Shown piece after piece: positions 35,286-45,419 of a stretch of DNA of 64,000 nucleotides (positions within the stretch are counted from its first letter, which is position 1; every line of letters begins with the position of its first letter). Where the stretch lies: the NCBI RefSeq assembly GCF_002896555.1, contig NZ_MNLH01000001.1:394963-458962 (forward strand), given 5' to 3'. The position numbers were made by a program, and so were the translations under genes. Below the pieces are notes generated by a model. It searched no databases and had not been told where the DNA came from. It was given only the letters and a program-made list of their open reading frames with translations. The DNA comes from Gardnerella coleohominis (GTDB lineage Bacteria; Actinomycetota; Actinomycetes; Actinomycetales; Bifidobacteriaceae).

Positions 35286-35366
35286 GGCTGATCTGTGTTT
35301 TGGCTACTTTGCAGTTTGGCTATTTTGTTATTTGTAACTTTGAGATTTGCTTGTGTATTTGATACG

Positions 35367-35400
35367 TTTACGCTGATATAATATATGAAATCAGCGTAAA
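35367..35400 (+). promoter_or_regulatory. Inverted repeat over a -10 box upstream of the AbiE genes
   Basis: TTTACGCTGAT (35367-35377) and ATCAGCGTAAA (35390-35400) flank TATAAT at 35377-35382. A further half site, AGCGTAAA, lies near 35443. This is what an operator for the AbiEi antitoxin, known to bind inverted repeats in its own promoter, would look like. Confidence 0.65.
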
Positions 35401-35531
35401 TGTGTCATAAAGTATTGCTGTGCTGTAATCACAGAATTCTATTAGCGTAAATCGTGATAGTAATCGTGATAGTAGTAGGATAGTGAAATTTAATATAATT
35501 CATCCAATCGTGCTAATATAAGTTACAATAT

Positions 35532-36137
35532 ATGCACGAAAGGACGGTGGCTATTATCGCTACATTATTAAACGCTAATGGTAACAATATGCTTACTTTA
35601 AAAGAAGCAAAATCTTGCGGATTGTCAAAATACAAGTTTTATAAATTTGTTAAAGATAATGAACTAGAACAGTTAAGCGGTGGAATATACGCGTCTAAAG
35701 ACTCGTGGGTAGATGAGTTACTTCTTATTCATAAGCGTTCACCGTCTGCTGTTTTTTCTCACGACGAAGCTTTCTTTTATCATGGATTAGTTGATATGGA
35801 GCCAATTACTCACACTATTACTGTTTACAGTGGCTTTAATGCTCATCGGCTGAAAGCGTCGTGCAATGTGAAAGTTTATAGCGTAAAAAAGGAATTGCTT
35901 GAAGTTGGAAAGATTTTAGTCACTGATAATCTCGGTAATAAAGTACCAATGTATAATCTTGAAAGAACTGTCTGTGACGCGTTTAGAAGCAGAAATTTAA
36001 TTGAAATTCAAGAATTTAATACAATCTTGAAATCCTATATTGCTAGACCAGACAAAGATCTTAATTTGTTGATGGAATATGCGAAACTTTTTAAAGTAAA
36101 CAATGTTGTTCGCAAGTATTTTGAGGTGTTACTGTAA
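35532..36137 (+). CDS. abiEi: Type IV toxin-antitoxin antitoxin AbiEi
   Basis: A 201-residue protein with the AbiEi plan: an N-terminal winged helix (TLKEAKSCGLSKYKFYKFVKDNELEQLSGGIY) and a C-terminal antitoxin domain (VFSHDEAFFYHGLVD, ITVYSGFN, NLERTVCDAFRS). It represses its own promoter and neutralises AbiEii in known systems. The start is uncertain: ATG at 35532 has no ribosome binding site, and AT-rich -10-like sequence lies just upstream, so the message may be leaderless. It directly abuts the toxin gene (stop at 36137, start at 36138). Confidence 0.9.
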   Translation: MHERTVAIIATLLNANGNNMLTLKEAKSCGLSKYKFYKFVKDNELEQLSGGIYASKDSWVDELLLIHKRSPSAVFSHDEAFFYHGLVDMEPITHTITVYSGFNAHRLKASCNVKVYSVKKELLEVGKILVTDNLGNKVPMYNLERTVCDAFRSRNLIEIQEFNTILKSYIARPDKDLNLLMEYAKLFKVNNVVRKYFEVLL

Positions 36138-36977
36138 ATGGGTTTAACGGATGCGCAAATAAGAGGTAGAATCAAAAACCTCGCCGAACAAAATAACGCA
36201 GATCCTCGTGTGCTGATGCGTCTTTACATGATGGAACGCTACTTAGAGCGTATGTCAGTTTCAAAATATCGCAATAATTTTATTGTAAAAGGCGGTGTTT
36301 TAGTAACGTCTTTGCTTGGTATTTCTATGCGATCAACTATGGATATAGATACGACTATTCAAAATTATGATTTGTCTCTCGAGAATACGAAAAAAATGAT
36401 TGAGGATATATCTCGTATAGACATAGACGATGGAGTTGATTTTACTATTAAAAGCGTAATGAAGATTATGGATGATATGGAATATCCAGGTATTCGTTTT
36501 GCGCTTGATTCGCGTATTGGAAGAATGATAACGCCAATAAAAATTGATGTTTCTACTGGAGCTACTATTACACCACGCGCAATTAAGTATGACTATAAGT
36601 TGATGTTGGAAGACCGTTCTATTTCTATTCTTTCTTACAATATTGAAACAGTGTTTGCGGAAAAGCTACAAACCATTTTATCGCGCGGAATTCTTAATAC
36701 GCGTATGAGGGATTTTTATGACATTCACGTGCTACTTGTTTCACATAAAAGAGAGGTAGATAGGGAGATTCTTAAGCGTGCTTTTCATGCAACTTGTGAA
36801 AATCGTAAAACTGAAAATATTATAGATAATATTAAATCTATTTATGAAAGTATTGCTTGTGATGAGAGACTTTCTTTATTGTGGTTGTCATATCAGCGTA
36901 AATATTCCTACGCTAAAGACATCGATTTTAGCAGTGTGTTACTAAGTTTGGATGCATTGTTGAAATTGCTTGAATAG
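36138..36977 (+). CDS. abiEii: Type IV toxin AbiEii, nucleotidyltransferase
   Basis: A 279-residue toxin. NFIVKGGVLVTSLLG followed by MRSTMDIDTTIQNY is the G-G ... D-x-D active site of the DNA polymerase beta-like nucleotidyltransferase superfamily, with later IKIDVSTG and the ETVFAEKLQTILSRG motif of the AbiEii/AbiGii family. Members modify tRNA or other targets with nucleotides and cause growth arrest, protecting against phage in AbiE systems. All motifs are present, so the toxin looks active. TGAGGTGTTACTGTAA gives the ribosome binding site inside the end of abiEi. Confidence 0.92.
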   Translation: MGLTDAQIRGRIKNLAEQNNADPRVLMRLYMMERYLERMSVSKYRNNFIVKGGVLVTSLLGISMRSTMDIDTTIQNYDLSLENTKKMIEDISRIDIDDGVDFTIKSVMKIMDDMEYPGIRFALDSRIGRMITPIKIDVSTGATITPRAIKYDYKLMLEDRSISILSYNIETVFAEKLQTILSRGILNTRMRDFYDIHVLLVSHKREVDREILKRAFHATCENRKTENIIDNIKSIYESIACDERLSLLWLSYQRKYSYAKDIDFSSVLLSLDALLKLLE

Positions 36978-37033
36978 AATTTTGCATTAAGATACTTGAA
37001 GTAATTGCTGGCTTTTCTAAATCATTGTGGTTG

Positions 37034-37240
37034 CGCGACGACCTGCCTAAGCACTGCGATATAGCGTGCGAAGGCAACTCGGAGCGCCGAGCTTGCTTAG
37101 GGTTGAAAGTCCAGTGGACTTTCAATGCAAGCGAGGTATGTCTTCGTTAGTAAAGACGAAGGCAGGGCCACTTTGTGGGTTTAGGTATTTGCAGCGATTG
37201 GCTACTTTAGAATTGTCTGACTGTTGGGTTTGGCTACGTT
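37034..37240. repeat. Composite palindromic element
   Basis: It contains CGCGACGACCTGCCTAAGCACT, GGCAACTCGGAGCGCCGAGC, then GTTGAAAGTCCAGTGGACTTTCAA. It is followed after 37180 by GCAGCGATTGGCTACTTT and by AAATTGCCGTAAATGGCAA. The central palindrome differs in its inner bases from the copies at 53716 and 53850 but stays self-complementary. No gene lies between 36978 and 37374. Confidence 0.82.
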
Positions 37241-37374
37241 CTGGGTTGTGTCGATGAAGAAAATTGCCGTAAATGGCAAAAATCTTCATTTCGATTGGCA
37301 ACTTTGTGATTTTTGTGCGATAATGCGCATGCTGGTATGTAAAATTGAATGGCTTGCATGACGGAGCTGATTGT

Positions 37375-38196
37375 ATGACAGAATATGATTTGCCGATTTT
37401 AGAGTATGATTCCGATAAAAGTGCAGTTTTAATGCCAAATCACGATGATATTGCTGTTCAGCTACCATCTAAAGCGGTTTTTGCTTTTTTGGGCGATGAA
37501 ATCGATAAGTATGCTTTAAGTAAGAAAGCTACGGTTGTAACAAATTTTGAATCTGCAACTAAAGTGTATCCGATATATGTTTTGGAAGAAAAAGTAAAGA
37601 AAAAAATAGAGGATAAAGTAAGAGAAAATACAAACAGCGAAGTAGTAGAAGAAACGCAAAAAATCTGCTTAGTGCAGGCTCCAGTTGGCGCTCCTGCCGC
37701 TGTTCAGATCTTAGATTGGTTGATTTCTTACGGCGTTAGGGAAGTTGTTAGTGCTGGTTCTTGCGGATCGTTAGTTGATTATGCGGAAAACGTTTTTCTG
37801 GTTCCGTATAAAGCTTTAAGGGATGAGGGGACTTCTTATCATTATTTGCCTCCAAGTCGTTATGTTGATGTTTCAGAGAGTTCGAGGCGTGCTATTTTGC
37901 AAACCTTGCAGGCGCATAATTTGCCTTATCATGAAGTTAAAACGTGGACTACGGATGGATTTTTCCGTGAGACTAAGACGAAAGTTGCTAATCGTAAGCA
38001 GGAGGGATGCGCGGTTGTTGAAATGGAGTGTTCTGCTTTAGCGGCTTGTGCGCAAATGCGTGGGATTGTCTGGGGTGAGATTCTTTACACTGCAGATACT
38101 TTGCACGATGTTGAAAATTACGATGAGCGTAATTGGGGTGGGGATTCTAAAGCTTATGCGCTTGAGCTTTGTATTGAAGCTGCGTTGCGTATTTGA
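37375..38196 (+). CDS. Nucleoside phosphorylase (uridine/purine phosphorylase family)
   Basis: A 273-residue member of the PNP/UDP phosphorylase family. CLVQAPVGAPAAVQILDWLI and VVSAGSCGSLVD carry the phosphate- and base-site glycine motifs. TWTTDGFFRET follows, and CAVVEMECSALAA is the conserved ribose-binding M-E-C segment. It would split nucleosides with phosphate to base and ribose 1-phosphate in salvage. ATG at 37375 follows GGAG with 9 bases between; a start at 37345 is in frame but poorly supported. The substrate base cannot be decided from the motifs. Confidence 0.88.
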   Translation: MTEYDLPILEYDSDKSAVLMPNHDDIAVQLPSKAVFAFLGDEIDKYALSKKATVVTNFESATKVYPIYVLEEKVKKKIEDKVRENTNSEVVEETQKICLVQAPVGAPAAVQILDWLISYGVREVVSAGSCGSLVDYAENVFLVPYKALRDEGTSYHYLPPSRYVDVSESSRRAILQTLQAHNLPYHEVKTWTTDGFFRETKTKVANRKQEGCAVVEMECSALAACAQMRGIVWGEILYTADTLHDVENYDERNWGGDSKAYALELCIEAALRI

Positions 38197-38210
38197 TTTT
38201 TGCGATCTAA

Positions 38211-38462
38211 GTAAACAAAATCAAGAACCCTTCCCCGATTTTGTTTACCAATATGCCCAATAAGTAAACAAAATCAAGAACCCTTCCCCGATTTTGTGTA
38301 CTTATGTACCCTCTAAGTCCACAAAATCAAGAACGTTTCCCTGATTTTGTTTACCAACACGCCCAATAAGTAAACAAAATCAAGAACGTTTCCCCTATTT
38401 TGTGTACTTATGTACCCTCTATGTCCACAAAATCAAGAACGTTTCCACGATTTTGTGTACTT
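38211..38462. repeat. Cluster of five 38-base-type palindromic elements
   Basis: One full copy (38211-38248) and four variants, in which GTAAAC or TTTAC is replaced by GTACAC or GTCCAC, follow head to tail with short spacers. They are in the opposite orientation to the copies at 51443-51586. They lie between convergent genes. Confidence 0.85.
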
Positions 38463-38487
38463 AGTGGCGCTGTGGATGAGCGCGAAA

Positions 38488-39906
38488 TTATTTAGCTAGA
38501 ATTGCGGATACGTCTGTTGGGTATCCCATTGAGTAAGCGCGCAAAAGCCTTGAGATTACGAGTTTCGCTAGAATATTGTGCAATTCGTTATTTACCTCTT
38601 TTATAGAAGACTTTTTCAGATTGATAGATGAGGAATCTGACTTGTGAGAGGGATCTGACTTGTGAGAGGGATCTGACTTGTGAGAGGGATCTGCAGTTTT
38701 GCCGCTCTTGGAGGAGTTATCTGAATTGGAGGAGTTGTCTGAATTGGCATAGTCGTAATCTGCTTCTGGAATCTCACTTTTAGCGTCATATCCAGTAAAT
38801 GCAAAATTTTCGTTTAAAGCTGCAAGTTCTGTTCGCGCGCAATCCATATAGACAATTGCCTCAACTTTAAGATTCTTTCCAGTAGCAGTGTCTTTTGCTT
38901 TTTGCGAATCCAATGACTCGAATGGGAAATCATATGTTTTTTTGCGAATATCCTTGCCTTTTCCGGCAAAATGCATGAAAGTATCAGATATGCTTGCCGC
39001 GTTTTCGCCTTTTTTAAACAAATCTCGGTCTTTTTGATTTGAGGCGAGCGTTTGCAAAATAAAAGCAAGTTGATCCTCTCCAAGTGCTGCTCGCGCGATA
39101 GGTGCGTGCGTCAAACGTAAGCTTTCGTGATCGTGCGCAAATTTTCGTATAGCTTCAAACATGTGTGTTTCCGCTTCGTCTGCAACGCGCGTTAAGCGAT
39201 CGGATGGGGTTTGTGAAGCGTAAGATTTTTTAGAATCTGAATCGTCTGATTTATTTTTTGAATTTTCAGGATTCTCTGCAAATTCTTTAGATGAGTTTTC
39301 GGATGAGTTATTAGACGAGTCCTCAGCAAAGTCTTTAGATGAGTTTTCGGAAAAGTCCTTCGTAAATTCTTCGGCAAAATCTTTGGCAAAATCGCTGTTA
39401 TTTTGTATTAGTTTTACTGTTATTTGTGTGCTTTTTACTATTCCTTCAGCAAATCTACTCGGGCACTGTTCTGCGACTATTTGCCAAGCTTTAGCGGTTT
39501 GTTTGAGCAATGAGTAATTTAATTGCGCGGATTTTTCTGTTTTTGAGGAAGCGTTGTTGGCAGTGCTGTTGTCAGAATTATTGGCAGAATTTTTGGCAGA
39601 GTTTTCGGTATCGTTGCTTTTATCGGTTTTTCCAGTATCACTGCTCGCATTATTAGCGTTCTCTGTATCATTACTCGAGCTATTAGCATCTATATATTTT
39701 TGATTTTTTTGAGCTATACGATAGGCGCTCGCGCAAAGGCTGGATTTTGCTGAGGACTGTTCAAGTGCCTTTTGATCTATTCGAACATTATTACATGCAG
39801 ATAGTGAAAGTACGATTCCGCAGCAAAAGACTACTGAAATAACGGTTTTAGCTGTACTTTTTGCTTTGCGTATTGAATCCTTTAACAAAACTTTAAGTGT
39901 CTGCAT
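38488..39906 (-). CDS. Lipoprotein with low-complexity Ser/Asp/Asn/Lys segments (472 aa)
   Basis: A signal peptide ends in the lipobox LSAC with Cys at residue 38, so the protein is probably lipid-anchored outside the membrane. Two low-complexity regions (about residues 75-125 and 180-235) are made of Ser, Asn, Asp, Lys and Glu. Near the C-terminus SDPSHK occurs three times in a row from an 18-base DNA repeat. The helical segments between (AYRIAQKNQKYID, AHDHESLRLTHAPIARAALG) are not a recognised family. It could be a surface or substrate-binding protein; function is not shown. Confidence 0.75.
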   Translation of the reverse strand: MQTLKVLLKDSIRKAKSTAKTVISVVFCCGIVLSLSACNNVRIDQKALEQSSAKSSLCASAYRIAQKNQKYIDANSSSNDTENANNASSDTGKTDKSNDTENSAKNSANNSDNSTANNASSKTEKSAQLNYSLLKQTAKAWQIVAEQCPSRFAEGIVKSTQITVKLIQNNSDFAKDFAEEFTKDFSENSSKDFAEDSSNNSSENSSKEFAENPENSKNKSDDSDSKKSYASQTPSDRLTRVADEAETHMFEAIRKFAHDHESLRLTHAPIARAALGEDQLAFILQTLASNQKDRDLFKKGENAASISDTFMHFAGKGKDIRKKTYDFPFESLDSQKAKDTATGKNLKVEAIVYMDCARTELAALNENFAFTGYDAKSEIPEADYDYANSDNSSNSDNSSKSGKTADPSHKSDPSHKSDPSHKSDSSSINLKKSSIKEVNNELHNILAKLVISRLLRAYSMGYPTDVSAILAK

Positions 39907-40195
39907 AATCTAATAGAATAAGCAACGAGTGTGACCAATGCGGAGTTTTTAGATTTTCAACATCAAATGATGTCTAAAATTATCTCTTAAATTATGGAAA
40001 TACTTAAAAATTATGCTTGTTTTTATAATAAAGCTGTTTAATTACGTAAATTGTATAGATTTTATGTAATTAGACTGAAAAAGTGTTGATTATAGAAATA
40101 TGGCGTAATTGAAGATTTATAAATACAAATGAAAATTCATAACTACAAATAATTATAAGTGAATTATAAGTTAAATATACGAGAGGACGTGCACG

Positions 40196-41239
40196 ATGGA
40201 ATTGGATTTGGCGGGAATGCATCAGCTTGCGGCTCAGCAGGGGATTAATGCCGAAGAGCTGGACGAGGCACTCGCCGAGGCTTTACGTCTTGCATATATG
40301 AAGACTTCGCATCCTGCTAAACATGCTCGCGTTGAATTAGATGAACGCGCTGGTACTTTTACTGTTTGGGCACGAGATGAAATACCAGGTGTTCCTACGG
40401 AAGAGAATCCTCATCCTGCCACAACTTTGGGGGAGGAATATGACGATACTCCTCATGATTTTGGACGTCTTGCCGCCGCTACAGCGCGACAGGTTATTAG
40501 CCAGATTTTCCGCAAAGCAGAAGATGACCGTGTTTTTGGAGCTTTTTCTGGTCAAAAAGGCAAGCTGATTAATGGCATTATTCAGCAAGATTCTAAGGAT
40601 CCTTCGAATATACATGTTGCAGTTGGGGATGTTGAGGCAATTCTCCCACGTCGTGAGCAGGTTCCTGGTGAGCGTTATCGTCACGGTGAGCGCATTCGAG
40701 TTTACGTTGTGAATGTTGCGCGCGGCTTGCGTGGACCTGAAATTGTTGTTTCAAGATCGCATCCTGAACTTGTTCGCCGTTTGTTTGAACGTGAAGTTCC
40801 TGAACTTGTTTCTGGAGCTGTGTCGATTATGTCTATTGCTCGTGAAGCCGGCGCTCGCACTAAGATTGCTGTACGTGCAAATACAGACGGAGTTAATCCT
40901 AAGGGTGCTTTGATTGGTCCTGGCGGTGCTCGTGTACGCGCTGTTATGGAAAATCTTGGACAAGAAAAGATAGATATTGTTGACTGGTCTGAAGATCCAG
41001 CCAAGTTTGTAGCTGCAGCTCTTTCGCCAGCTGTTGCAACACAAGTAACTGTTGTAAGCGAAAAGAGTCAGACTGCTATTGCGTATATTCACGATGCTCA
41101 GCTTTCTTTGGCAATCGGTAAAGAAGGTCAGAATGCTCGTTTGGCTGCAAAGTTAACGGGTTGGAAGATTGGTGTCGAATCTGCTGAAGAGCATGCTAAA
41201 AAGGTTGAGGCTGCTAAGTTAGCACAAGCTGAAAATTAG
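40196..41239 (+). CDS. nusA: Transcription termination/antitermination factor NusA
   Basis: A 347-residue NusA of actinobacterial length. The N-terminal polymerase-binding domain is followed by an S1 domain (about residues 130-200, VGDVEAILPRREQVPGERY), then two KH domains: GPGGARVRAVMENLGQEKI in KH1 and AIGKEGQNARLAAKLTGWK in KH2. It binds RNA polymerase and nascent RNA to control pausing. The start follows GAGAGGACGTG. It leads the nusA-infB-rbfA cluster. No rimP frame is found directly upstream; instead a divergent lipoprotein gene lies there with a 289-base AT-rich gap. Confidence 0.96.
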   Translation: MELDLAGMHQLAAQQGINAEELDEALAEALRLAYMKTSHPAKHARVELDERAGTFTVWARDEIPGVPTEENPHPATTLGEEYDDTPHDFGRLAAATARQVISQIFRKAEDDRVFGAFSGQKGKLINGIIQQDSKDPSNIHVAVGDVEAILPRREQVPGERYRHGERIRVYVVNVARGLRGPEIVVSRSHPELVRRLFEREVPELVSGAVSIMSIAREAGARTKIAVRANTDGVNPKGALIGPGGARVRAVMENLGQEKIDIVDWSEDPAKFVAAALSPAVATQVTVVSEKSQTAIAYIHDAQLSLAIGKEGQNARLAAKLTGWKIGVESAEEHAKKVEAAKLAQAEN

Positions 41240-41525
41240 GCTGATAGTCGGATTCAAAATTAAGCTGATAGGCGAATCGAAAGTTGGGTTGATATCGAAT
41301 CCAACGTTTCCGGTATGCTATTAGCTGAAATCTGGGCAAGTGGCTTAAATGGCTTATTAAGTGGCTTAGCAGGTTGCTGGGTGAATGCATTTGCTTTCAT
41401 CCAGTGATAGACGAGGTACAAAATCATGGTCGCACGATGATATATCGCACGATAATACATAAAAACTCGCAATAATAAACGTGGTTGCGTGGGTTAGCGC
41501 TGCCACAGACTGAGGAGAACACTGA
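41240..41525. other. nusA-infB spacer
   Basis: Degenerate short repeats (AAGCTGATAG..CGAATC near 41260-41300, and GTGGCTTA near 41340-41365) occupy the spacer. No terminator is evident, so read-through from nusA into infB is likely. Confidence 0.4.
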
Positions 41526-44500
41526 GTGGTAAAAAAGCGCGTGTACGAACTAGCCAAAGAATTTGGTGTAGATAGTAAAACCGTGTTGGAGCGTTTGAAG
41601 AGCATGGGAGAGTTTGTAAAATCAGCATCTTCCACTGTTGAAGCTCCTGTTGCGCGTCGTTTGAAGACAGCATTTGCTTCTGACGGCGGTAGTAATAATA
41701 GTTCCGCAACTAAGTCAGCCGGCACAAAAGTAGCTGGTTCTGGCGCTAATTCATCTTCGTCATCTTCGTATGCTTCGAATTCAGCATCGAATGGAGCTAC
41801 GAATGAGAAGATGGATTCCGCAAAGGTTAGTTCTTCAAAAGGCGATTCTAAAAATGCTGGTGCCGATTCTGAAAAGTTCGGCGAGAAGTCTTCCGAAAAG
41901 CTTTCTGATAAGTCTTCAGAAAAGTCTGGTCACAATAGCGCTGTAAATAATTTTGCTAATTCGCAAAATTCTGCGGATAGTTCTTATGCCAATAGTGGCG
42001 AGAAAAAGCCTTCCGATGCGTATAGTGGCGAATCAGCGCAAGCAGCACACGCTTCGTCTGAATCCTCTGCTCCTAAGCCAGGAGCTCACACTCACGCTCA
42101 TCAAAATTCTGGGGCTAACGGTTCTGCTAACGGAACTAACGGTACTAACGGTTCTGCTAACGGTGCTAACAGCTCTAATGGGAATGATCGTCGTTCGGAT
42201 CGTCGTGATGGTTCGCGTTCTCAGTCGCGTAACGCAAAACAGGGCGGTCAGGGTGGCCAAGCGCAAGGTCAAAATGGCCAAGGTCAAGATCGTTCGAATC
42301 GTTCCGAGCGCTCTGAGAATCGTTCCGATCGTTCTGATAATCGTTCTGATCGTTCGCAAATGCCTCCACGTCCTCGTCCTCATCAAGCTCATGGGGCTGG
42401 CACAAATGCTCCTCGTCCGGGTAATAATCCATTTAGTCGTAAACAGGGTATGCGTTCTCCTACACCTGGAGATATTCCTCGTCCTCATCCAATGTCTCGT
42501 CCAGGCGAAAGCAATCGCGGTGGAAAGCCAGGTCAGGGCGGTCAAGTCCAGGGCGCTGGTAATGGCAATGGTCGCGGTCGCGGTCGCGGCGGCAAACAAG
42601 GCCAAGGCGGACAAGGAGGCCAGGGAGGTCAAGGCGGTTCAGCACGTCAAGGCCAATGGAGTGGTTCACATCGTTCGCATGCATCGGGTGGTAATTCTCG
42701 TCAAGCTTCTTCTGAAGCACGTTTTGCAGGAGCACAAGCTGCAGCAGGATTCCAAGCAGCTGCTGCTGGAGCGCCAAATGGTGGACCATCGCGAGGCGGT
42801 CGCGGTCGTGCTGGTGCTGCAGGTGCATTCGGACGTCAGGGAGGCAAGTCTTCTAAGGCTCGTAAGAATCGTTTAGCGAAGCGTCGTGAATACGAAGAGC
42901 TTAAAGCACCAGTGATTGGTGGCGTTCGTATTCCTTCGGGTAATGGCGCTACGATTCGCTTGCGTCAGGGTGCAACTCTTTCTGATTTGGCAGAAAAGAT
43001 TGATGTGAATCCAGCAGCTTTGGTAACTGTTCTCTTCCACTTGGGAGAAATGGCAACAGCTACGCAGTCCTTGGATGAGTCAACATTCCAAATCTTGGGC
43101 GAAGAAATCGGCTGGAATATCAGTATTGTTTCTGCAGAAGAAGAAGATAAGGCGCTTTTGCAGCAATTCGATATTGATTTGGACGAAGAAGAATTGCAAG
43201 AAGATGACGATTTGCAATCTCGTCCGCCTGTAGTAACTGTTATGGGTCACGTTGATCACGGTAAAACTCGCTTGCTTGATACTATTCGTAAGTCGAATGT
43301 TATTGCGCGCGAGGCCGGCGGCATTACCCAGCGTATTGGTGCTTACCAAGTCATGGTAAATCTTGAAGGTAAGCCTCGTAAGATTACATTCCTTGATACC
43401 CCAGGCCACGAAGCGTTTACTGCTATGCGTGCCCGCGGTGCTGAGCTTACAGACGTTGCAATTCTTGTTGTTGCAGCAGACGACGGCGTGATGCCTCAGA
43501 CTGTTGAAGCTATTAACCACGCTCAGGCTGCTCACGTGCCGATTGTTGTGGCCGTTAACAAGATTGATGTTGAAGGCGCTAATCCTGAAAAGGTGCGTGG
43601 CCAGCTCACTGAATACGGTTTGGTGGCTGAAGAATACGGTGGCAACACAATGTTTGTGGATATTTCCGCAAAGCAGGGCACGAACGTCGATAAGCTTCTT
43701 GAAGCTGTGTTGTTGACTGCTGACGCTGAGCTTGATCCTAAGGCAAATCCAAATATGGACGCTCGCGGTGCAACTATCGAAGCTCGACTTGATAAGGGTC
43801 GTGGTGCTGTTGCTACTGTTCTTGTGCAGCAGGGTACTCTTCACGTTGGCGATTCTATTGTTGCCGGCACTTCTTACGGCCGTGTGCGCGCAATGCTAGA
43901 CGAAAACGGCAATCACTTGCAGGATGCGGCTCCTTCCACTCCTGTTCAGGTGCTTGGTTTGACTTCAGTTCCAACCGCTGGCGACTTGTTCTTGGTTACT
44001 TCGGATGATCGTTCTGCTCGTCAGATTGCTGAGAAGCGTGCGGCTACAGAACGTGCAGCTCAGCTTGCTAAGCGTCGCAAGGTTGTGTCTCTTGAAAGCC
44101 TTAAGGAACAGTTCGCTAAGTCTGAAGTTGATATGCTGAACATCGTTATTAAGGGCGATTCTTCTGGTTCTGTTGAGGCTTTGGAAGATTCCTTGATGAA
44201 GATTGAGGTTTCTGAGGAAGTTGGAATCCAGGTTATTCACCGCGGTGTTGGTGCAATTACTCAGAACGATGTGAACTTGGCAACTGTTGATAAGGCTGTG
44301 ATTATTGGCTTCAACGTGCGTCCAAACCGTCAGGTTGCTGATTTGGCTGAACGCGAAGGCGTGGAAGTTAAGTACTACTCGGTTATTTACAAGGCAATCG
44401 AAGATATCGAAGCTGCTTTGAAGGGTATGCTTAAGCCTGAATTTGAAGAGGTTGTTACTTCTCACTCTGAGATTCGCGAAATCTTCCGCTCGTCTAAGTT

Positions 44501-44744
44501 CGGCAATATTGCTGGTGTTATGGTTCAAGACGGCGAAGTCAAGCGCGGTACGAAGTGCCGTATTTTGCGCGATGGCGTTGCTACTGTCAACGATCTTGAA
44601 ATCTCCAGCTTGCGTCGATTCAAAGACGATGTTCAATCTGTCAAAGAGGGTTACGAAGCCGGTATTAATCTCGGTAGCTTCAATGACATTGAGCTTGGCG
44701 ATATAATCGAAACCTTTGAGATGAAGCAGATTGAGCGTAAGTAA
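41526..44744 (+). CDS. infB: Translation initiation factor IF-2
   Basis: A 1072-residue IF-2, long because of its N-terminus. Residues 1-55 are the small N-terminal helical domain ([20 protein letters not shown]). About residues 60-440 are low complexity: Ser/Ala/Asn/Lys stretches, then Gly/Gln/Arg-rich blocks ([10 protein letters not shown]). The GTPase domain starts near 574 (GHVDHGKT, then DTPGHEAF and NKID), followed by the C-terminal tRNA-binding domains. GTG at 41526 follows GAGGAG. Only 2 bases separate its stop from rbfA. It brings initiator tRNA to the 30S subunit. Confidence 0.97.
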   Translation: MVKKRVYELAKEFGVDSKTVLERLKSMGEFVKSASSTVEAPVARRLKTAFASDGGSNNSSATKSAGTKVAGSGANSSSSSSYASNSASNGATNEKMDSAKVSSSKGDSKNAGADSEKFGEKSSEKLSDKSSEKSGHNSAVNNFANSQNSADSSYANSGEKKPSDAYSGESAQAAHASSESSAPKPGAHTHAHQNSGANGSANGTNGTNGSANGANSSNGNDRRSDRRDGSRSQSRNAKQGGQGGQAQGQNGQGQDRSNRSERSENRSDRSDNRSDRSQMPPRPRPHQAHGAGTNAPRPGNNPFSRKQGMRSPTPGDIPRPHPMSRPGESNRGGKPGQGGQVQGAGNGNGRGRGRGGKQGQGGQGGQGGQGGSARQGQWSGSHRSHASGGNSRQASSEARFAGAQAAAGFQAAAAGAPNGGPSRGGRGRAGAAGAFGRQGGKSSKARKNRLAKRREYEELKAPVIGGVRIPSGNGATIRLRQGATLSDLAEKIDVNPAALVTVLFHLGEMATATQSLDESTFQILGEEIGWNISIVSAEEEDKALLQQFDIDLDEEELQEDDDLQSRPPVVTVMGHVDHGKTRLLDTIRKSNVIAREAGGITQRIGAYQVMVNLEGKPRKITFLDTPGHEAFTAMRARGAELTDVAILVVAADDGVMPQTVEAINHAQAAHVPIVVAVNKIDVEGANPEKVRGQLTEYGLVAEEYGGNTMFVDISAKQGTNVDKLLEAVLLTADAELDPKANPNMDARGATIEARLDKGRGAVATVLVQQGTLHVGDSIVAGTSYGRVRAMLDENGNHLQDAAPSTPVQVLGLTSVPTAGDLFLVTSDDRSARQIAEKRAATERAAQLAKRRKVVSLESLKEQFAKSEVDMLNIVIKGDSSGSVEALEDSLMKIEVSEEVGIQVIHRGVGAITQNDVNLATVDKAVIIGFNVRPNRQVADLAEREGVEVKYYSVIYKAIEDIEAALKGMLKPEFEEVVTSHSEIREIFRSSKFGNIAGVMVQDGEVKRGTKCRILRDGVATVNDLEISSLRRFKDDVQSVKEGYEAGINLGSFNDIELGDIIETFEMKQIERK

Positions 44745-44746
44745 TT

Positions 44747-45331
44747 ATGGCAGGAACAAATCCTAGGGCTGCGAAAATAGCGGCGTTAATCCAGCGTGTT
44801 ATTGCGTCTAATATGGAATCGCATTTGCACGATAAGCGTCTTTCTAGCGTGACTATTACGGAAGTGCGCGTTACGAACGATTTGCAGATTGCGAAAGTTT
44901 ATTGGACGCAACTTGGTCACGAAGGAAAAGAACAGGGTGAGCGTCAGCGTGCAGCCCAGGCTTTGCAGCAGGCTCACGGTAGACTTCGCTCGCTTGTTGG
45001 TGCTAAAGCTGGCTTGCGTTTGACGCCGCAATTGCAGTTTATTTATGACGAAGTGCCAACTGAAGCGCATGAAATTGAGGATATTCTTGTTGCTGCTAGA
45101 AAACGAGATGAAGAATTAGCTAAAGCGCGTGAAAATGCTCAATATGCTGGGGATGTCGATCCGTATAAGAAGCCGCGAGAAGTTGACTCTTTGGAATCAT
45201 CTGAGGATGATGAATATTCTGAAGATGAATATTCTGTGGACGAATCTTTAGAGGATAAGGATTCTGAAGAGGATGAATCTTTAGAGGATGACGCTACTTC
45301 TGAGGACGAATCTGAGGACGAATCGTTATAG
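44747..45331 (+). CDS. rbfA: Ribosome-binding factor A with acidic tail
   Basis: Residues 1-125 are the RbfA KH-type domain (RVIASNMESHLHDKRLSSVTITEVRVTNDLQIAKVYW), which matures 16S rRNA in the 30S subunit. Residues 145-194 are an added acidic tail of Asp, Glu and Ser repeats (SEDEYSVDESLEDKD). RbfA is usually 120-160 residues, so the tail is extra. ATG comes 2 bases after the infB stop, showing tight coupling. The acidic coding pattern continues past the stop (see 45332-45419). Confidence 0.95.
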   Translation: MAGTNPRAAKIAALIQRVIASNMESHLHDKRLSSVTITEVRVTNDLQIAKVYWTQLGHEGKEQGERQRAAQALQQAHGRLRSLVGAKAGLRLTPQLQFIYDEVPTEAHEIEDILVAARKRDEELAKARENAQYAGDVDPYKKPREVDSLESSEDDEYSEDEYSVDESLEDKDSEEDESLEDDATSEDESEDESL

Positions 45332-45419
45332 GATGATTTAGAAGAATCTTAATCCGATTTTGTGGATGATTTGTCGGATGATTTGTCGGATGATTTAGCA
45401 GATAAATCCGGGTTTTAGG
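45332..45419 (+). other. Former coding tail of rbfA, now after the stop
   Basis: In the rbfA frame, the bases after the stop still read DDLEES, stop, SDFVDDLSDDLSDDLADKSGF, stop. They are the same Asp/Leu/Ser repeat style as the tail. The tail seems to have been shortened by point mutation, or read-through could extend it. Confidence 0.55.

Noticed and set aside
38211..38462. Possible CRISPR array (regular repeats of about 38 bases)
   Set aside because: Repeats are palindromic throughout, spacers are only about 15 bases and similar to each other, and no cas genes are near.
41953..42876. Long plus and minus strand frames inside the infB low-complexity region
   Set aside because: The infB frame is continuous and recognisable through this part; the others are by-products of Gly/Gln/Arg/Asn repeat codons.
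43080..43844. Minus-strand frame of 254 codons
   Set aside because: It lies wholly inside the conserved IF-2 GTPase domain on the other strand.
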